A stretch of 64,000 nucleotides of DNA from Pseudidiomarina salinarum (GCF_000753715.1 NZ_JPER01000001.1:434001-498000), one strand, 5' to 3'. Positions 29,379 to 40,158 are shown, counted from the first letter of the stretch. A program made the numbers and translations. The notes: generated by a model from the sequence alone, not told the origin.

Positions 29379-29455
<77 letters not shown>

Positions 29456-29484
29456 TTTTAGTAAGACAAAGGGTCCAGTGTTAT

Positions 29485-29513
29485 AAAAGCCCCGCCGCAG
29501 TTCGGGGCTTTTT
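29485..29513 (+). terminator. First intrinsic terminator in the rimP-nusA leader
   Basis: AAAAGCCCCG and CGGGGCTTTT arms with an 8-base loop and a five-T tract, 30 bases after the initiator tRNA. Confidence 0.88.
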
Positions 29514-29577
29514 ACTATGTGACCTCTGCTGCAGCGACTTAGCTTTCAGGTAAGGCGATTTGGCAGTCAAAAACACT

Positions 29578-29598
29578 GGGCGTTTACGCCCTTTTTTT
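29578..29598 (+). terminator. Second intrinsic terminator in the rimP-nusA leader
   Basis: GGGCG-TTTA-CGCCC followed by seven T, 18 bases before the rimP start. With the preceding terminator it resembles the tandem leader terminators of the E. coli metY-nusA-infB operon, where NusA limits its own synthesis. Confidence 0.82.
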
Positions 29599-29616
29599 GT
29601 TTCAGGAGTTTAGCGT

Positions 29617-30075
29617 TTGGCACGAGTTGAAGAACGGCTGGCAGAGATGTTGCAGCCCGCGGTAGAAGCACTGGGATTCTCGCTCTGGGGAGTGGAATTT
29701 GTGCGCGCCGGAAAACATTCTACGTTACGTATTTACATCGACCATGAAGATGGCGTTGGTGTAGATGACTGCGCACAGGTTAGTTATCAGGCCAGTTCGA
29801 TTCTGGATGTCGAAGATCCGATCAATGCTGAATACTACCTGGAAGTTTCATCGCCAGGCATGGAACGGCCATTTTTTAAAGCCGCCCAGTTTGCCGACTA
29901 TATTGGCGAAGTGGCCGCTGTTGAGCTGACTATGGCGCAACAGGGAAAACGCAAGTTTAAAGGCACGATTGCCGCAGTTGATGGCGATCAGATCGAGTTT
30001 AATATTGATGGGGAAACGCTCAAAGTAGCCAACTCTTCGATCAAGAAAGCTCATTTAGTTCCTCAGTTTAACTAA
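29617..30075 (+). CDS. rimP: Ribosome maturation factor RimP
   Basis: 152 residues: an N-terminal alpha/beta domain with GFSLWGVEF and [15 protein letters not shown], and a C-terminal SH3-like domain. It helps 30S assembly. The TTG at 29617 is chosen because AGGAG lies 8 bases before it and no ATG or GTG fits. It follows two terminators and precedes nusA by 25 bases. Confidence 0.95.
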   Translation: MARVEERLAEMLQPAVEALGFSLWGVEFVRAGKHSTLRIYIDHEDGVGVDDCAQVSYQASSILDVEDPINAEYYLEVSSPGMERPFFKAAQFADYIGEVAAVELTMAQQGKRKFKGTIAAVDGDQIEFNIDGETLKVANSSIKKAHLVPQFN

Positions 30076-30100
30076 CGGATTGCGCAGGCGAGGCAAAACC

Positions 30101-31600
30101 ATGGCAAAAGAAATTTTATTGGTTGCAGAAGCAGTTTCAAACGAAAAAGACGTATCAAAAGAGAAGATTTTTGAGGCGCTTGAATCAGCGCTTGAACATG
30201 CGACCAAAAAGAAATACGACGGCGACATCGAAGTGCGCGTAAGCATTAACCGCAGCACCGGTGATTTTGATACGTACCGCCGCTGGTTAGTGGTTGACGA
30301 TACCGAAAACCCGCTGGAGCACCCTTACCGGGAAATTAGTCTGGCGGCTGCTCAGTATGAAGATGAGAGTGTTCAGGCCGGTGATTATGTTGAAGAGCAG
30401 ATCGCGTCCATTGAATTTGACCGTATCACCACGCAGACAGCGAAGCAGGTTATCGTACAGAAAGTACGTGAAGCTGAGCGCGCTAAAGTGGTTGAAGAGT
30501 ATCAGGACCAAATCGGTGACCTGGTAAGCGGTATTGTCAAACGGGCTAACCGTGAGCATGTGATTCTTGATTTAGGCAATAATGCGGAAGCTATTATCTA
30601 CCGCGAAGAAATGTTGCCGCGGGAGTCGGTTCGTGCTGGCGACCGGGTACGTGGATTGCTGTATGACGTGCGTCCGGAAGCACGGGGCGCGCAGCTGTTT
30701 GTCAGCCGCACCAACCCCAACTTTCTGATTGAGCTGTTCCGGATTGAAGTTCCTGAGATTGGCGAAGAGCTGATTGAAATTCGTGGCGCCGCGCGGGATC
30801 CAGGTTCACGGGCTAAAATAGCTGTAAAAAGCAATGACCGCCGTATTGATCCGGTTGGCGCCTGCGTTGGTATGCGCGGAGCCCGGGTGCAGGCGGTTTC
30901 TGGTGAACTGGGCGGCGAGCGCGTCGATATCGTGTTATGGGATGATAACCCGGCACAGTTTGTGATTAACGCGATGGCGCCGGCTGAGGTTGCTTCTATC
31001 GTGGTTGACGAAGAAGCCCACACCATGGATATCGCCGTTGAAGAAGGCAACCTGGCGCAAGCTATAGGTAAAGCCGGACAAAACGTACGGCTGGCCAGCC
31101 AGCTTACCGGTTGGCAGCTTAATGTTATGGCGGTGGACGACTTTAACGAGAAAAATGAAGCCGAAGCACAACGCTTACTGGATCTCTTTACCAGCAGCCT
31201 GGCAATTGACGAAGATTTTGCTTCAGTGCTTATTGATGAAGGCTTTTCATCGCTGGAAGAAATTGCCTACGTACCGATGGATGAATTACTGGCCATCGAA
31301 GGCATGGATGAGGATATCGTCGAAGAGCTGCGTAGTCGGGCCAAAGGCATACTGACGACGAAGGCGCTGGCGGATGAAGAATCGCTGGAAAGTGCTGAGC
31401 CGGATGAAACCTTGCTAAACCTGGAAGGCCTGGATCGGCACCTGGCATTCGTGCTGGCAAGTCACGGCGTGATTACGCTCGAACATCTGGCCGAGCAAGG
31501 CATTGATGATTTAGCGGATATCGAAGAATTAACCGAACAACGAGCTGGTGAGCTGATTATGCAGGCGCGTAATATCTGCTGGTTCGGTGATGAAGAATAA
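30101..31600 (+). CDS. nusA: Transcription termination/antitermination factor NusA
   Basis: 499 residues: N-terminal RNA polymerase-binding domain (1-130), S1 domain (about 135-200), two KH domains (the second with [16 protein letters not shown]) and two C-terminal acidic helix-hairpin repeats as in enteric NusA. It modulates pausing, termination and rRNA antitermination. The ATG at 30101 follows GAGG by 7 bases; a TTG at 30080 would add an unlikely MRRRGKT. Confidence 0.98.
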   Translation: MAKEILLVAEAVSNEKDVSKEKIFEALESALEHATKKKYDGDIEVRVSINRSTGDFDTYRRWLVVDDTENPLEHPYREISLAAAQYEDESVQAGDYVEEQIASIEFDRITTQTAKQVIVQKVREAERAKVVEEYQDQIGDLVSGIVKRANREHVILDLGNNAEAIIYREEMLPRESVRAGDRVRGLLYDVRPEARGAQLFVSRTNPNFLIELFRIEVPEIGEELIEIRGAARDPGSRAKIAVKSNDRRIDPVGACVGMRGARVQAVSGELGGERVDIVLWDDNPAQFVINAMAPAEVASIVVDEEAHTMDIAVEEGNLAQAIGKAGQNVRLASQLTGWQLNVMAVDDFNEKNEAEAQRLLDLFTSSLAIDEDFASVLIDEGFSSLEEIAYVPMDELLAIEGMDEDIVEELRSRAKGILTTKALADEESLESAEPDETLLNLEGLDRHLAFVLASHGVITLEHLAEQGIDDLADIEELTEQRAGELIMQARNICWFGDEE

Positions 31601-31624
31601 GGTCAACGGGGGGTACAACAAACT

Positions 31625-34297
31625 ATGGAAGAAGTAACGCTGGATAAGCTAGCCAAAGATGTGGGTACGACAGTTGATCGTTTGGTACAGCAGTTCGCAG
31701 AAGCAGGCATGAAAAAAGTGCCCGGCGATCAGGTAACCGAAACTGAGAAACAAAAACTACTTACCCATCTGAACAAAGCGCATGGTGGGTCTGGCCCGTC
31801 TGAGCCAAGTAAGATGACATTGAAGCGCAAAGAAAAAAGCACACTGAGCATTGCCGGCGGCCCTGGTCGCAGCAAATCGGTATCAGTTGAGGTGCGTAAG
31901 AAGCGCACCTATGTGAAACGCTCTGCGCTTGAAGAGCAGCAGCGCGCCGATCAGGAGCGTGCCGAAGCCGAACGTGCTGAAGCTGAAGCCAAACGTAAAG
32001 AAGCCGAAGCGCAAGCAGCGGCCGAAGCGAAAGTGGCGGCCGAGAAGAAAGCTGCGGAAGAGAAAGCCAAACAAGAGCAAGCGCGCAAAGAGAAAGAAAA
32101 AGCCAAGGCGAAAGCTGAAGCTGATAAACGCGCGGCAATGACGCCGGAAGAGCGGAAGCTGGCTGATGAAGCCAAAGCCGAAGCCGATCGGCTGCGTAAA
32201 ATTCAGGAGCAGGAAGCCCGTAAGAAGGCTGAAGCTGAAGCAGCACTGCAAGCCGAAGAAGCCCGTAAACTGGCGGAAGAAAACTCTGCGCGCTGGCAGG
32301 AAGAAGAAGCTAAACGTAAGAAAGCTGAGCAGGAAGATGTTCACTTTACCACGTCCAGCACTGCCCAGGCTGCCGAAGATGAGCAGGACGTAGATGAAGA
32401 GCGTCGTAGCCGCCGCAAGGCGAGCAAGCGCCGTCGTGCTGATGATGAGCGCGATGACAGCCCGCGGCGTGAAAAACGTCGTAAAGGGTCGAAACGTTCG
32501 ACTCTGCAACAAGCATTTAATAAGCCGGCATCACCAGTGGAACGCGAAGTAAAACTTGGCGAAACCATTACTGTTGGTGAACTGGCAAACCGCATGGCGA
32601 TCAAGGCCAGCGAAGTGATCAAAACCATGATGAAAATGGGTGAGATGGTCACTATCAACCAGGTTCTTGATCAGGAAACGGCTAGTCTGGTGGTTGAAGA
32701 ACTGGGACACCGGGTGGTGTTGGTCAGTGACAACGCGCTTGAGCAGGAAGTTCTGTCTGATCGTGACGCTACCGAAGCGGGTAGTAGAGTGCCACGGGCA
32801 CCTGTTGTTACGGTAATGGGTCACGTTGACCACGGTAAGACATCATTGCTTGATTATATTCGTAAGGCCAAGGTGGCATCGGGTGAAGCTGGCGGTATTA
32901 CTCAGCATATCGGTGCGTACCATGTGGAAACTGACCAGGGCATGATTACCTTCCTGGATACTCCGGGTCACGCGGCATTTACTCAGATGCGGGCACGTGG
33001 TGCCAGCGCGACGGATATCGTCATTCTGGTGGTGGCGGCCGATGATGGCGTCATGCCACAAACGCTGGAAGCTATTCAGCACGCCAAAGCGGCACAGGTT
33101 CCGATTGTGGTTGCCATCAACAAGATGGATAAGCCAGAAGCTGATCCCGACCGGGTTAAAAATGAGTTAGCCCAGCGAGACGTTATCCCTGAAGAATGGG
33201 GTGGCGAGGTGCAGTTCGTACCGGTGTCCGCGCATAGCGGTGAAGGTATCGAGCGACTGCTGGAAGCTATTTTGCTGCAGGCCGAAGTACTTGATTTGCA
33301 AGCGGTTGCCGATGGCATGGCCCACGGTATCGTGATTGAATCGCGGCTTGATCGCGGGCGTGGACCAGTGGCTTCAGTGCTGGTACAGGAAGGCACATTA
33401 CGGCAGGGCGATATCGTCCTCTGTGGTCTTGAGTACGGTCGTATCCGGGCCATGCGTGATGAGCTGGGCCGTGACATTAAAGAAGCGGGTCCGTCGATTC
33501 CGGTGGAAATCCTTGGTTTGTCGGGTGTACCGCAAGCCGGTGACGAAGCAACAGTGGTTAAGGACGAGCGTAAAGCCCGTGAAGTTGCCAACTATCGTCA
33601 GGGTAAATACCGTGAAGTGAAACTGGCCAAGCAGCAGAAAGCTAAGCTTGAGAACATGTTTGCCAATATGGCTGAAGGCGAAGTTCAGGAGCTTAACCTG
33701 GTACTGAAGTCTGACGTACAGGGTTCTCTTGAAGCCATCGCTGATGCACTGCAGAAGCTGTCTACCGATGAAGTGAAAGTGAATATTATCGGTAGTGGTG
33801 TGGGTGGTATTACGGAAACCGACGCCTCGCTTGCCAGTGCCTCAGATGCCATTATCATCGGCTTTAACGTGCGTGCGGATGCTTCGGCTAAGCGCCTGAT
33901 TGAGCAGGATGCAGTCGATTTACGCTACTACAGTGTTATTTATGACCTGCTGGATGAAATCAAGCTCGCCATGACAGGTATGCTGGCGCCTGAGTTCAAA
34001 CAACAGATCATTGGCCTGGCAGAAGTCCGTGACGTCTTTAAGTCGCCGAAAATCGGTGCGATTGCCGGTTGTATGGTGACTGAAGGGGTGGTTAAGCGTT
34101 CCGCACCAATCCGGGTACTACGTGATAACGTGGTGGTCTATGAAGGTGAACTGGAATCGCTGCGTCGCTTCAAAGATGACGTGCAAGAGGTTCGCGCGGG
34201 TATGGAATGTGGTATCGGCGTGAAAAACTACAACGATGTGAAAGTCGGCGACCAGATCGAAGTATTCGAGACGGTTCAGGTCGAGCGGAGTTTATAA
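31625..34297 (+). CDS. infB: Translation initiation factor IF-2
   Basis: 890 residues. IF2N domain at 1-52, a long Lys/Glu/Ala-rich coiled-coil linker (about 95-290), a second IF2N domain near 310-360, then the GTPase ([21 protein letters not shown]) and C-terminal domains that bind fMet-tRNA. It places the initiator tRNA on the 30S subunit. Internal starts giving shorter IF2 forms are known in E. coli; I did not find an equally clear one here. Confidence 0.98.
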   Translation: MEEVTLDKLAKDVGTTVDRLVQQFAEAGMKKVPGDQVTETEKQKLLTHLNKAHGGSGPSEPSKMTLKRKEKSTLSIAGGPGRSKSVSVEVRKKRTYVKRSALEEQQRADQERAEAERAEAEAKRKEAEAQAAAEAKVAAEKKAAEEKAKQEQARKEKEKAKAKAEADKRAAMTPEERKLADEAKAEADRLRKIQEQEARKKAEAEAALQAEEARKLAEENSARWQEEEAKRKKAEQEDVHFTTSSTAQAAEDEQDVDEERRSRRKASKRRRADDERDDSPRREKRRKGSKRSTLQQAFNKPASPVEREVKLGETITVGELANRMAIKASEVIKTMMKMGEMVTINQVLDQETASLVVEELGHRVVLVSDNALEQEVLSDRDATEAGSRVPRAPVVTVMGHVDHGKTSLLDYIRKAKVASGEAGGITQHIGAYHVETDQGMITFLDTPGHAAFTQMRARGASATDIVILVVAADDGVMPQTLEAIQHAKAAQVPIVVAINKMDKPEADPDRVKNELAQRDVIPEEWGGEVQFVPVSAHSGEGIERLLEAILLQAEVLDLQAVADGMAHGIVIESRLDRGRGPVASVLVQEGTLRQGDIVLCGLEYGRIRAMRDELGRDIKEAGPSIPVEILGLSGVPQAGDEATVVKDERKAREVANYRQGKYREVKLAKQQKAKLENMFANMAEGEVQELNLVLKSDVQGSLEAIADALQKLSTDEVKVNIIGSGVGGITETDASLASASDAIIIGFNVRADASAKRLIEQDAVDLRYYSVIYDLLDEIKLAMTGMLAPEFKQQIIGLAEVRDVFKSPKIGAIAGCMVTEGVVKRSAPIRVLRDNVVVYEGELESLRRFKDDVQEVRAGMECGIGVKNYNDVKVGDQIEVFETVQVERSL

Positions 34298-34303
34298 GCG
34301 ACT

Positions 34304-34705
34304 ATGGGAAAAGATTTTAGTCGTACTGATCGGGTCGGGCAGCAGTATCAGCGCGAAATAGCGATGATACTGCAGCACGAAATCAAAGACCCGCGCGTGG
34401 CCATGGCCACAGTGTCTGCGGTTGAAGTAACCCGTGACCTGGCTTATGCCAAAGTCTTTGTGACCTTCTTTCAGGACGATGACGAACAGGTTAAAACCAG
34501 TCTCAAAGTCCTGAATGATGCCTCTGGCTTTATTCGTTCGTTATTGGGTAAGCGCATTCGTGCACGTATTGTGCCGGAATTGCGCTTTATGCATGACCCC
34601 TCGCTGAACGAAGGCATCCGCATGTCAAAGCTGGTGGATGAGGCGATTCGCCGCGACCAGCGCGGTAATACCAAGACAGATCAGGAAAACAACGGAGACG
34701 ACTGA
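34304..34705 (+). CDS. rbfA: Ribosome-binding factor A
   Basis: 133 residues with a KH-like fold ([20 protein letters not shown] at the start, [12 protein letters not shown] in the middle). It matures the 5' end of 16S rRNA and is needed for growth in the cold. It starts 6 bases after infB, and its stop shares one base with the truB start (TGATG). Confidence 0.96.
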   Translation: MGKDFSRTDRVGQQYQREIAMILQHEIKDPRVAMATVSAVEVTRDLAYAKVFVTFFQDDDEQVKTSLKVLNDASGFIRSLLGKRIRARIVPELRFMHDPSLNEGIRMSKLVDEAIRRDQRGNTKTDQENNGDD

Positions 34706-35643
34706 TGGGACGACGCAAGTCGGGTCGCGACATTCATGGCGTGATTTTGATAGACAAGCCTTTACATATCACCTCCAACGCCGCACTTCAGCAAGTGCGG
34801 CGTTTTTTTAATGCCAATCGCGCCGGCCACACCGGGGCCCTGGATCCGCTGGCGAGTGGGCTGTTGCCTTTGTGTTTTGGTGAGGCTACTAAAGTCTCCC
34901 ACTTCGCGCTGGAAGCTGATAAAACCTACGAAGTTACAGCGCAGCTGGGCGTGCGTACCGCCACCAGTGATGCTGAAGGAGAGATTGTTTCCCGTCAGGA
35001 TGTGGCGGTCAGCCAGGCAGATGTTGAGCAGGTTATTGCAAAGTTCACCGGTGATCAGCAACAGTCGCCATCGATGTTCTCGGCGCTGAAGCACGAGGGC
35101 CGGCCGCTATACTACTATGCCCGGCTGGGCATTGAAGTACCCCGCAAGACCCGTCCGATTAGCATTCGTAGTATCCGCCAGATTGCCTTTGCGGATGATC
35201 TGCTGACGCTGGAAGTGACCTGCAGCAAGGGTACTTATATCCGCACCCTGATTGACGATATGGGTCAGGAACTGGGATGTGGCGCGCATGTTGCGCAGTT
35301 GCGGCGGACCTGGATTCAGGGCGTGGTTGGATCCATGATGACCATGGACGAACTGATCGCCATCGCCGCCAGTACTGATCAGGAAGCCGGTGATTACGCC
35401 GCCATGGATGCGCTGCTGCTGCCTAATGATTCGGTGATTCAGCAGATCCCCGAAGTCTGGCTCAGTGATCCGGAAAGCAGCAGGTTTCTGGCCGGTAACG
35501 GCGCGGCTCCGGCCACGGCAATTCCGGCGGGCGCTGACCATGTGCGGGTACGCCGGCAGAGCGACAGCGCATTGCTGGGAATTGGTCGCCCGGAGGCCGG
35601 AAAACTACTACCTAAGCGGGTCATGAATGATGTGGCAAGGTAG
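34705..35643 (+). CDS. truB: tRNA pseudouridine(55) synthase
   Basis: 312 residues. Catalytic Asp lies in RAGHTGALDPLASG (near residue 48), with the KGTYIRTLI motif later and a C-terminal PUA domain. It makes pseudouridine 55 in the T loop of all tRNAs. It is coupled to rbfA by a one-base overlap. An intrinsic terminator structure lies in codons 25-35 without disturbing the protein, which stays collinear with E. coli TruB there. Confidence 0.97.
   Translation: MGRRKSGRDIHGVILIDKPLHITSNAALQQVRRFFNANRAGHTGALDPLASGLLPLCFGEATKVSHFALEADKTYEVTAQLGVRTATSDAEGEIVSRQDVAVSQADVEQVIAKFTGDQQQSPSMFSALKHEGRPLYYYARLGIEVPRKTRPISIRSIRQIAFADDLLTLEVTCSKGTYIRTLIDDMGQELGCGAHVAQLRRTWIQGVVGSMMTMDELIAIAASTDQEAGDYAAMDALLLPNDSVIQQIPEVWLSDPESSRFLAGNGAAPATAIPAGADHVRVRRQSDSALLGIGRPEAGKLLPKRVMNDVAR
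34777..34809 (+). terminator. Intrinsic terminator inside the truB coding region
   Basis: AACGCCGCACTT (34777-34788), loop CAGC, AAGTGCGGCGTT (34793-34804): a perfect 12-bp stem whose last T's begin a run of seven T (34803-34809). It starts 72 bases after the truB start codon and is read as Asn-Ala-Ala-Leu-Gln-Gln-Val-Arg-Arg-Phe-Phe. Translating ribosomes would mask it, so it may act only when truB is untranslated. Confidence 0.75.
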
Positions 35644-35676
35644 TGGGGTTTGTTGTTATTATTGTTGCTTCGTCCG

Positions 35677-35705
35677 TTGCGTTTAGGGTCTATAGCCCGT
35701 ATAAT
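35677..35705 (+). promoter_or_regulatory. Sigma-70 promoter of rpsO
   Basis: TTGCGT (35677-35682), 17-base spacer, perfect TATAAT (35700-35705). It leaves a leader of about 60 bases before rpsO, where S15 represses its own translation in E. coli. Confidence 0.88.
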
Positions 35706-35773
35706 GCTCGGCGAATCAGTTGGTGCTGAATTAGTGATTGGCACTGACATTATCCATCTATCAGGAGTAAGAT

Positions 35774-36043
35774 ATGTCACTAACTGCAGCACAAAAAGCT
35801 GAAATCGTTAAAAACTTTGGTCAGGGTGAGAATGATACAGGTTCTCCGGAAGTGCAGGTTGCACTGTTGACTGCTAACATTAACGAATTGCAAAGCCACT
35901 TTAAAGAACACGCAAAGGATCACCACTCACGTCGTGGTTTGTTGCGCATGGTAAGCCAGCGTCGTAAATTGCTGGACTATCTGAAGCGTAAAAACAATCA
36001 GCGCTATGCCAGCCTGATTGAGCGACTCGGTATACGTCGCTAA
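35774..36043 (+). CDS. rpsO: 30S ribosomal protein S15
   Basis: 89 residues, the usual length, with [20 protein letters not shown] and the [21 protein letters not shown] rRNA-binding helices. It binds the central domain of 16S rRNA. It has its own promoter and terminator; pnp follows. Confidence 0.98.
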   Translation: MSLTAAQKAEIVKNFGQGENDTGSPEVQVALLTANINELQSHFKEHAKDHHSRRGLLRMVSQRRKLLDYLKRKNNQRYASLIERLGIRR

Positions 36044-36056
36044 GCACTGTTCATCG

Positions 36057-36081
36057 AAAGGGGCCTTCAGGCCCCTTTTTT
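36057..36081 (+). terminator. Intrinsic terminator of rpsO
   Basis: AAAGGGGCC-TTCA-GGCCCCTTT followed by more T, 13 bases after the rpsO stop; pnp must be reached by read-through or a promoter in the short gap. Confidence 0.92.
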
Positions 36082-36137
36082 GTTAAATTTGAACACAAAA
36101 ACACAAAGCAGAAGCGAAGAGTAAAGGAAAATAAAAC

Positions 36138-38300
36138 GTGAATCCGATTACTAAAACATTTGAATACGGTCAACATACCGTAACTTTAGAAACTGGTGCG
36201 ATGGCGCGCCAGGCAACTGGCGCGGTTCTGGCCAGCATGGACGACACTACGGTGTTGGTCACTGTTGTTGGTAGAAAAGAAGCCAAAGCAGGCCAGGATT
36301 TTTTCCCGTTAACAGTAAACTATCAGGAACGTACTTACGCAGCCGGTAAAATTCCCGGTGGTTTCTTTAAGCGTGAAGGGCGTCCAAGCGAAAATGAAAC
36401 GCTGATCTGTCGGTTAATTGACCGACCTATCCGGCCATTATTCCCTGAAGGCTTCAACAACGAAGTACAGGTGGTCGCTACCGTTATCTCTGTGAATCCA
36501 CAGGTATCCCCTGATATCGTCGCCTTGATCGGTACCTCAGCAGCGCTGGCTATTTCCGGCCTGCCATTTGACGGTCCTATTGGTGCAGCGCGCGTTGGTG
36601 TGGTTAACGATGAATATGTACTGAATCCGGGCGCAGAAGAACTGCTGGAATCGAAGCTTGATCTGGTTGTTGCCGGTACTGCAAACGCTGTACTGATGGT
36701 TGAATCTGAAGCCCAGTTGCTGTCTGAAGATGTGATGCTTGGTGCTGTGGTTTATGGCCATGAGCAGATGCAGACTGTCATCAAAAACATCAACGAACTG
36801 GCAGCCGAAGCTGGTAAGCCTAAGTGGGACTGGACTGCTCCGGCAACCAACGAAGAGCTGCTGAATAAAATTAAAGAGCTGGCTGAAGAAGGTATTGGTG
36901 AAGCTTACCGCATCACTGAGAAAGCTGAGCGCTATGCCAAAATCAGTGAACTGAAAACCAAGGTTACTGAGCAGCTTACTGCTGAAAATGAAGAACTTGA
37001 CGCCAAAGAAATCAGCGATCTGTTCCACTCGGTAGAGAAGAACATTGTTCGTAGCCGTATTACGGCTGGTGAAAAACGTATCGATGGTCGTGACCCGGAC
37101 ATGGTCCGTGCCTTACATATGGCCACCGGCGTATTACCACGCACCCACGGTTCAGCAGTATTTACCCGCGGCGAAACGCAGGCCCTGGTAACAGCTACTC
37201 TGGGTACTGAACGTGATGCGCAGATGATTGATGATCTGACTGGCTTTAATGCCAACCGCTTTATGCTGCATTACAACTTCCCTCCGTACTGTGTGGGCGA
37301 GACCGGTATGGTCGGTACGCCGAAGCGCCGCGAAATCGGTCACGGTAAACTGGCAAAACGTGGTGTACAGGCGGTCATGCCGTCGCAGGAAGAATTCCCG
37401 TACACTATCCGGGTGGTATCAGAAATCACCGAATCCAACGGTTCAAGCTCTATGGCTTCAGTCTGTGGTGCCTCGCTGGCACTGATGGACGCCGGGGTAC
37501 CGATTAAATCTTCGGTTGCCGGTATCGCTATGGGCCTGGTGAAAGAAGGCGACAAATTTGTGGTGCTTTCTGACATTCTTGGTGATGAAGATCACCTCGG
37601 CGATATGGACTTTAAAGTCGCGGGTAGCAAAGAGGGTGTCACTGCTCTGCAAATGGATATCAAGATCGACGGTATTACCCGTGAGATCATGGAGATTGCA
37701 TTAGCCCAGGCGAAAGCTGCGCGTCTGCACATTCTGAATGTGATGGACGAAGCCTTAGCTGGTGCGCGCACCGAATTGTCTGATTACGCTCCGCGTTATC
37801 ACACCATGAAGATTAACCCGGATAAAATCCGTGACGTTATCGGTAAAGGTGGTGCGGTAATCCGTGAATTGACGGAAAGCACCAATACCAATATCGAAAT
37901 TAACGATGACGGTACGGTGCGCATCGCGGCAACGGATCAGGCTTCAGCGGATAAGGCTATCGCTCGTATTGAAGAGCTGACTGCTGACGTTGAAGTAGGC
38001 CGTATCTATGAAGGTAAAGTTGCCCGGATCGTCGATTTTGGTGCTTTCGTTACTATTCTGCCTGGTAAAGATGGTCTGGTACACATCTCACAAATCGCTG
38101 AAGAGCGGGTGAATGATGTGAACGAATACCTGACAGTCGGTCAGACGGTTCCGGTCAAAGTGCTTGAAATTGATCGTCAGGGTCGCGTTCGTCTGAGCAT
38201 GAAAGATGCTGTTGAAAAGTCTGCAGAAGCGCCGGCCGAAAAGCCAGCTGAAGAAGCAGCTTCAGGCAACGAAGAAAATGACGAGATTGGCAACAGCTAA
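36138..38300 (+). CDS. pnp: Polyribonucleotide nucleotidyltransferase (PNPase)
   Basis: 720 residues: two RNase PH-like domains ([16 protein letters not shown] and the [19 protein letters not shown] catalytic stretch), then KH ([13 protein letters not shown]) and S1 ([13 protein letters not shown]) domains. It degrades RNA from the 3' end using phosphate and is part of the degradosome. The start codon is GTG with AAAGGA upstream. The tail after S1 is Ala/Glu/Pro-rich. Confidence 0.98.
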   Translation: MNPITKTFEYGQHTVTLETGAMARQATGAVLASMDDTTVLVTVVGRKEAKAGQDFFPLTVNYQERTYAAGKIPGGFFKREGRPSENETLICRLIDRPIRPLFPEGFNNEVQVVATVISVNPQVSPDIVALIGTSAALAISGLPFDGPIGAARVGVVNDEYVLNPGAEELLESKLDLVVAGTANAVLMVESEAQLLSEDVMLGAVVYGHEQMQTVIKNINELAAEAGKPKWDWTAPATNEELLNKIKELAEEGIGEAYRITEKAERYAKISELKTKVTEQLTAENEELDAKEISDLFHSVEKNIVRSRITAGEKRIDGRDPDMVRALHMATGVLPRTHGSAVFTRGETQALVTATLGTERDAQMIDDLTGFNANRFMLHYNFPPYCVGETGMVGTPKRREIGHGKLAKRGVQAVMPSQEEFPYTIRVVSEITESNGSSSMASVCGASLALMDAGVPIKSSVAGIAMGLVKEGDKFVVLSDILGDEDHLGDMDFKVAGSKEGVTALQMDIKIDGITREIMEIALAQAKAARLHILNVMDEALAGARTELSDYAPRYHTMKINPDKIRDVIGKGGAVIRELTESTNTNIEINDDGTVRIAATDQASADKAIARIEELTADVEVGRIYEGKVARIVDFGAFVTILPGKDGLVHISQIAEERVNDVNEYLTVGQTVPVKVLEIDRQGRVRLSMKDAVEKSAEAPAEKPAEEAASGNEENDEIGNS

Positions 38301-38337
38301 GCTAATCCTTAGTTCGCTTGTTCATGAAGTAAAAAAG

Positions 38338-38369
38338 CAAAGGAGCCGTTGGCTCCTTTTCTTTTTTTT
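38338..38369 (+). terminator. Intrinsic terminator of pnp
   Basis: AAAGGAGCC-GTT-GGCTCCTTT stem followed by a long T-rich tract. Confidence 0.92.
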
Positions 38370-38423
38370 GTATCCCTGGGTTATGATGGTACTAACAACG
38401 AATGATGATTAAGGCAGGAGCCA

Positions 38424-39323
38424 ATGAAACTAAAACCTATTAGAGCAGGACTGGCTGCAGCCTTGCTCTTATTGATGCAAGGATGCGTGGTCGCGCCCCA
38501 GGAACAACCTGAGGACGCCCTGAAGAATTTGTTAGTGGTAGCGCCACAGCCAGCCGAGCTGCGCTACCAGCTGGAAGTCGCCAAGCTCAATGAAGTGCTG
38601 ACTGAGGAAACGTTGCCGGCGGACACCATGGCTGAGTTACTCTATCGCCGCGGCGCTTTATATGACGGGTTGGGCATGACAGCACTGGCCCGGATCGATT
38701 TTAATCACGCGCTTGAGTATCAGCCGCGGCTCGCCGATGCCTATAATTATCTTGGCATACATTACACCCAGGCGGCTCAGTTTGATTACGCCTTTGAAGC
38801 CTATGAGGCTACCCTGGAGTTAGATCCTGAACATCCGTATGCCTACCTGAACCGCGGCATAGCGGCGTATTATGATAGCCGCTTTGACCTGGCCGTTGAT
38901 GATCTCCGGCATTACTTTGAGCAAAGCCCTGACGATCCGTATCGGGTGCTGTGGCTGTATCTTGCTGAGGTTGAACAGGATGTCGCACAGGCACGAAACA
39001 ATCTGGCGCAGCGGCGCATCGCCCATGGTGGTGATGAATGGGGCTGGGTACTGAGTGACCTGATGCTGGGCGCCATCAGTCCGGTCGATTTTATTGACCT
39101 GCATGCCGCGCGCGATTTGAAAGACAATGAAACCCTTGCTGAACGTATGTGCGAGGCCTACTTCTATCTCGGTAAATATCAACAACTGGCTGGCCAGCAC
39201 AAGCTGGCGACTGTCTATTTTCGACTGGCGCTGACGACCGGTGTCTATATGTTCCTTGAACATCGCTATGCGGGGCTGGAACTCGCGCGCAGTATGGCTG
39301 TTGTGGAGCACAATGACGAGTAG
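38424..39323 (+). CDS. nlpI: Lipoprotein NlpI (TPR protein)
   Basis: 299 residues. The signal peptide ends in a lipobox MQGC (Cys 21), followed by tetratricopeptide repeats (for example LADAYNYLGIHYTQAAQFDY and HPYAYLNRGIAAYYDSRFDL). NlpI is an outer membrane adaptor that scaffolds peptidoglycan hydrolases and presents MepS to the Prc protease. CAGGAG precedes the ATG. The pnp-nlpI order matches E. coli. Its last 11 bases overlap a putative metallopeptidase gene. Confidence 0.93.
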   Translation: MKLKPIRAGLAAALLLLMQGCVVAPQEQPEDALKNLLVVAPQPAELRYQLEVAKLNEVLTEETLPADTMAELLYRRGALYDGLGMTALARIDFNHALEYQPRLADAYNYLGIHYTQAAQFDYAFEAYEATLELDPEHPYAYLNRGIAAYYDSRFDLAVDDLRHYFEQSPDDPYRVLWLYLAEVEQDVAQARNNLAQRRIAHGGDEWGWVLSDLMLGAISPVDFIDLHAARDLKDNETLAERMCEAYFYLGKYQQLAGQHKLATVYFRLALTTGVYMFLEHRYAGLELARSMAVVEHNDE

Positions 39324-40158
39324 GCTAACTGCGCTATGCGGGTTTGTTGGTGGCGTCTTATTGTTATCGGTGCCAGCCGCCGCAGTCAGCTGGCCATTTG
39401 CTGAGATAAGCCCCTGGCAGCTTGAACTGGCTGTTGTTAAGAATTTACAATGTCCGCGTCCGGATGCCGTGCAGGTTTGGCTACCAGCCAAAGCCGGGGC
39501 GGTGCCGGCCATGCGACTTTTCGCCGACTGGCACCGTCATCCGCTGGCCGCGTCGCAATCGTGCTTCACCACCCGCTTTTATTATCCTGAAAATCTGTCG
39601 TGTGAAACCCGGGGCGAAAGGGAGCGGCTGCACTGTCAGCTGCCGTTGTTGCCGTATGAGGCCAGTGTACGCCAGCTGGTGTTTGTGGATGAGCCGGGTG
39701 TGGCCAGTGCCGATGATTATCAGATTAACGTGCCTCTGGATGCGTCAAGGGCGCTGGTTGCTCACGAGATTGGCCATTGGCTGGGGCTGGCCGATGAGTA
39801 TCAGATGAGTAGCGAGCTGGCGGAATCTTTCTGCAACGGCGGATACGCCCATGCGTCACTGAATGTGGTTGTTTCTGATACAGCGGTGATGAGCGCGGCC
39901 GAATTAGAGGCCTTCTGGCAGCAGTTGCCCTGGCGGTTTGCGGTATCGGACTGGCAGCAATTGGGCGAGCGGCAGGCGGACGGTGATTGGCGGCTGGGCT
40001 CAGCAGATAAAGAGCGGGCCGGCTTGTTTCGGATCCCGGCCTGTGATGCTTCCGGTAAATACGCCTGGCGGCCAGTGGCACAACTGACCGCCATGCATTA
40101 TCACGATACCGCCGTCTGGCCTGAGCTCTATCTGGAGCTGATTAAGCGGCACCAGTAA
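39313..40158 (+). CDS. Putative exported zinc metallopeptidase (M64-like HExxH protein)
   Basis: 281 residues. A signal peptide (about 1-24, ending PAAA) leads a mature protein with several Cys (47, 84, 97, 108, 174), fitting an oxidising periplasm. HEIGHWLGLADEY at 151-163 gives HExxH plus a following GLADEY, as in M64 (IgA-peptidase-like) zinc enzymes. The ATG at 39313 follows GGAG and overlaps the nlpI stop by 11 bases, so translation is coupled; the overlap hints at a shared role in the envelope. The 3' end overlaps the convergent MAPEG gene by 17 bases. Activity is inferred from the motif alone. Confidence 0.7.
   Translation: MTSRLTALCGFVGGVLLLSVPAAAVSWPFAEISPWQLELAVVKNLQCPRPDAVQVWLPAKAGAVPAMRLFADWHRHPLAASQSCFTTRFYYPENLSCETRGERERLHCQLPLLPYEASVRQLVFVDEPGVASADDYQINVPLDASRALVAHEIGHWLGLADEYQMSSELAESFCNGGYAHASLNVVVSDTAVMSAAELEAFWQQLPWRFAVSDWQQLGERQADGDWRLGSADKERAGLFRIPACDASGKYAWRPVAQLTAMHYHDTAVWPELYLELIKRHQ

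Noticed and set aside
31930-32340. Repeat-like GAAGCC/AAAGCC sequence, possible satellite or CRISPR-like array
   Set aside because: It is low-complexity coding sequence for the IF-2 coiled-coil linker; there are no regular spacers.
31883-32512. 209-codon open frame on the minus strand, Phe/Leu-rich
   Set aside because: It is the shadow of the repetitive Lys/Glu/Ala linker of infB; the composition is dictated by that strand.
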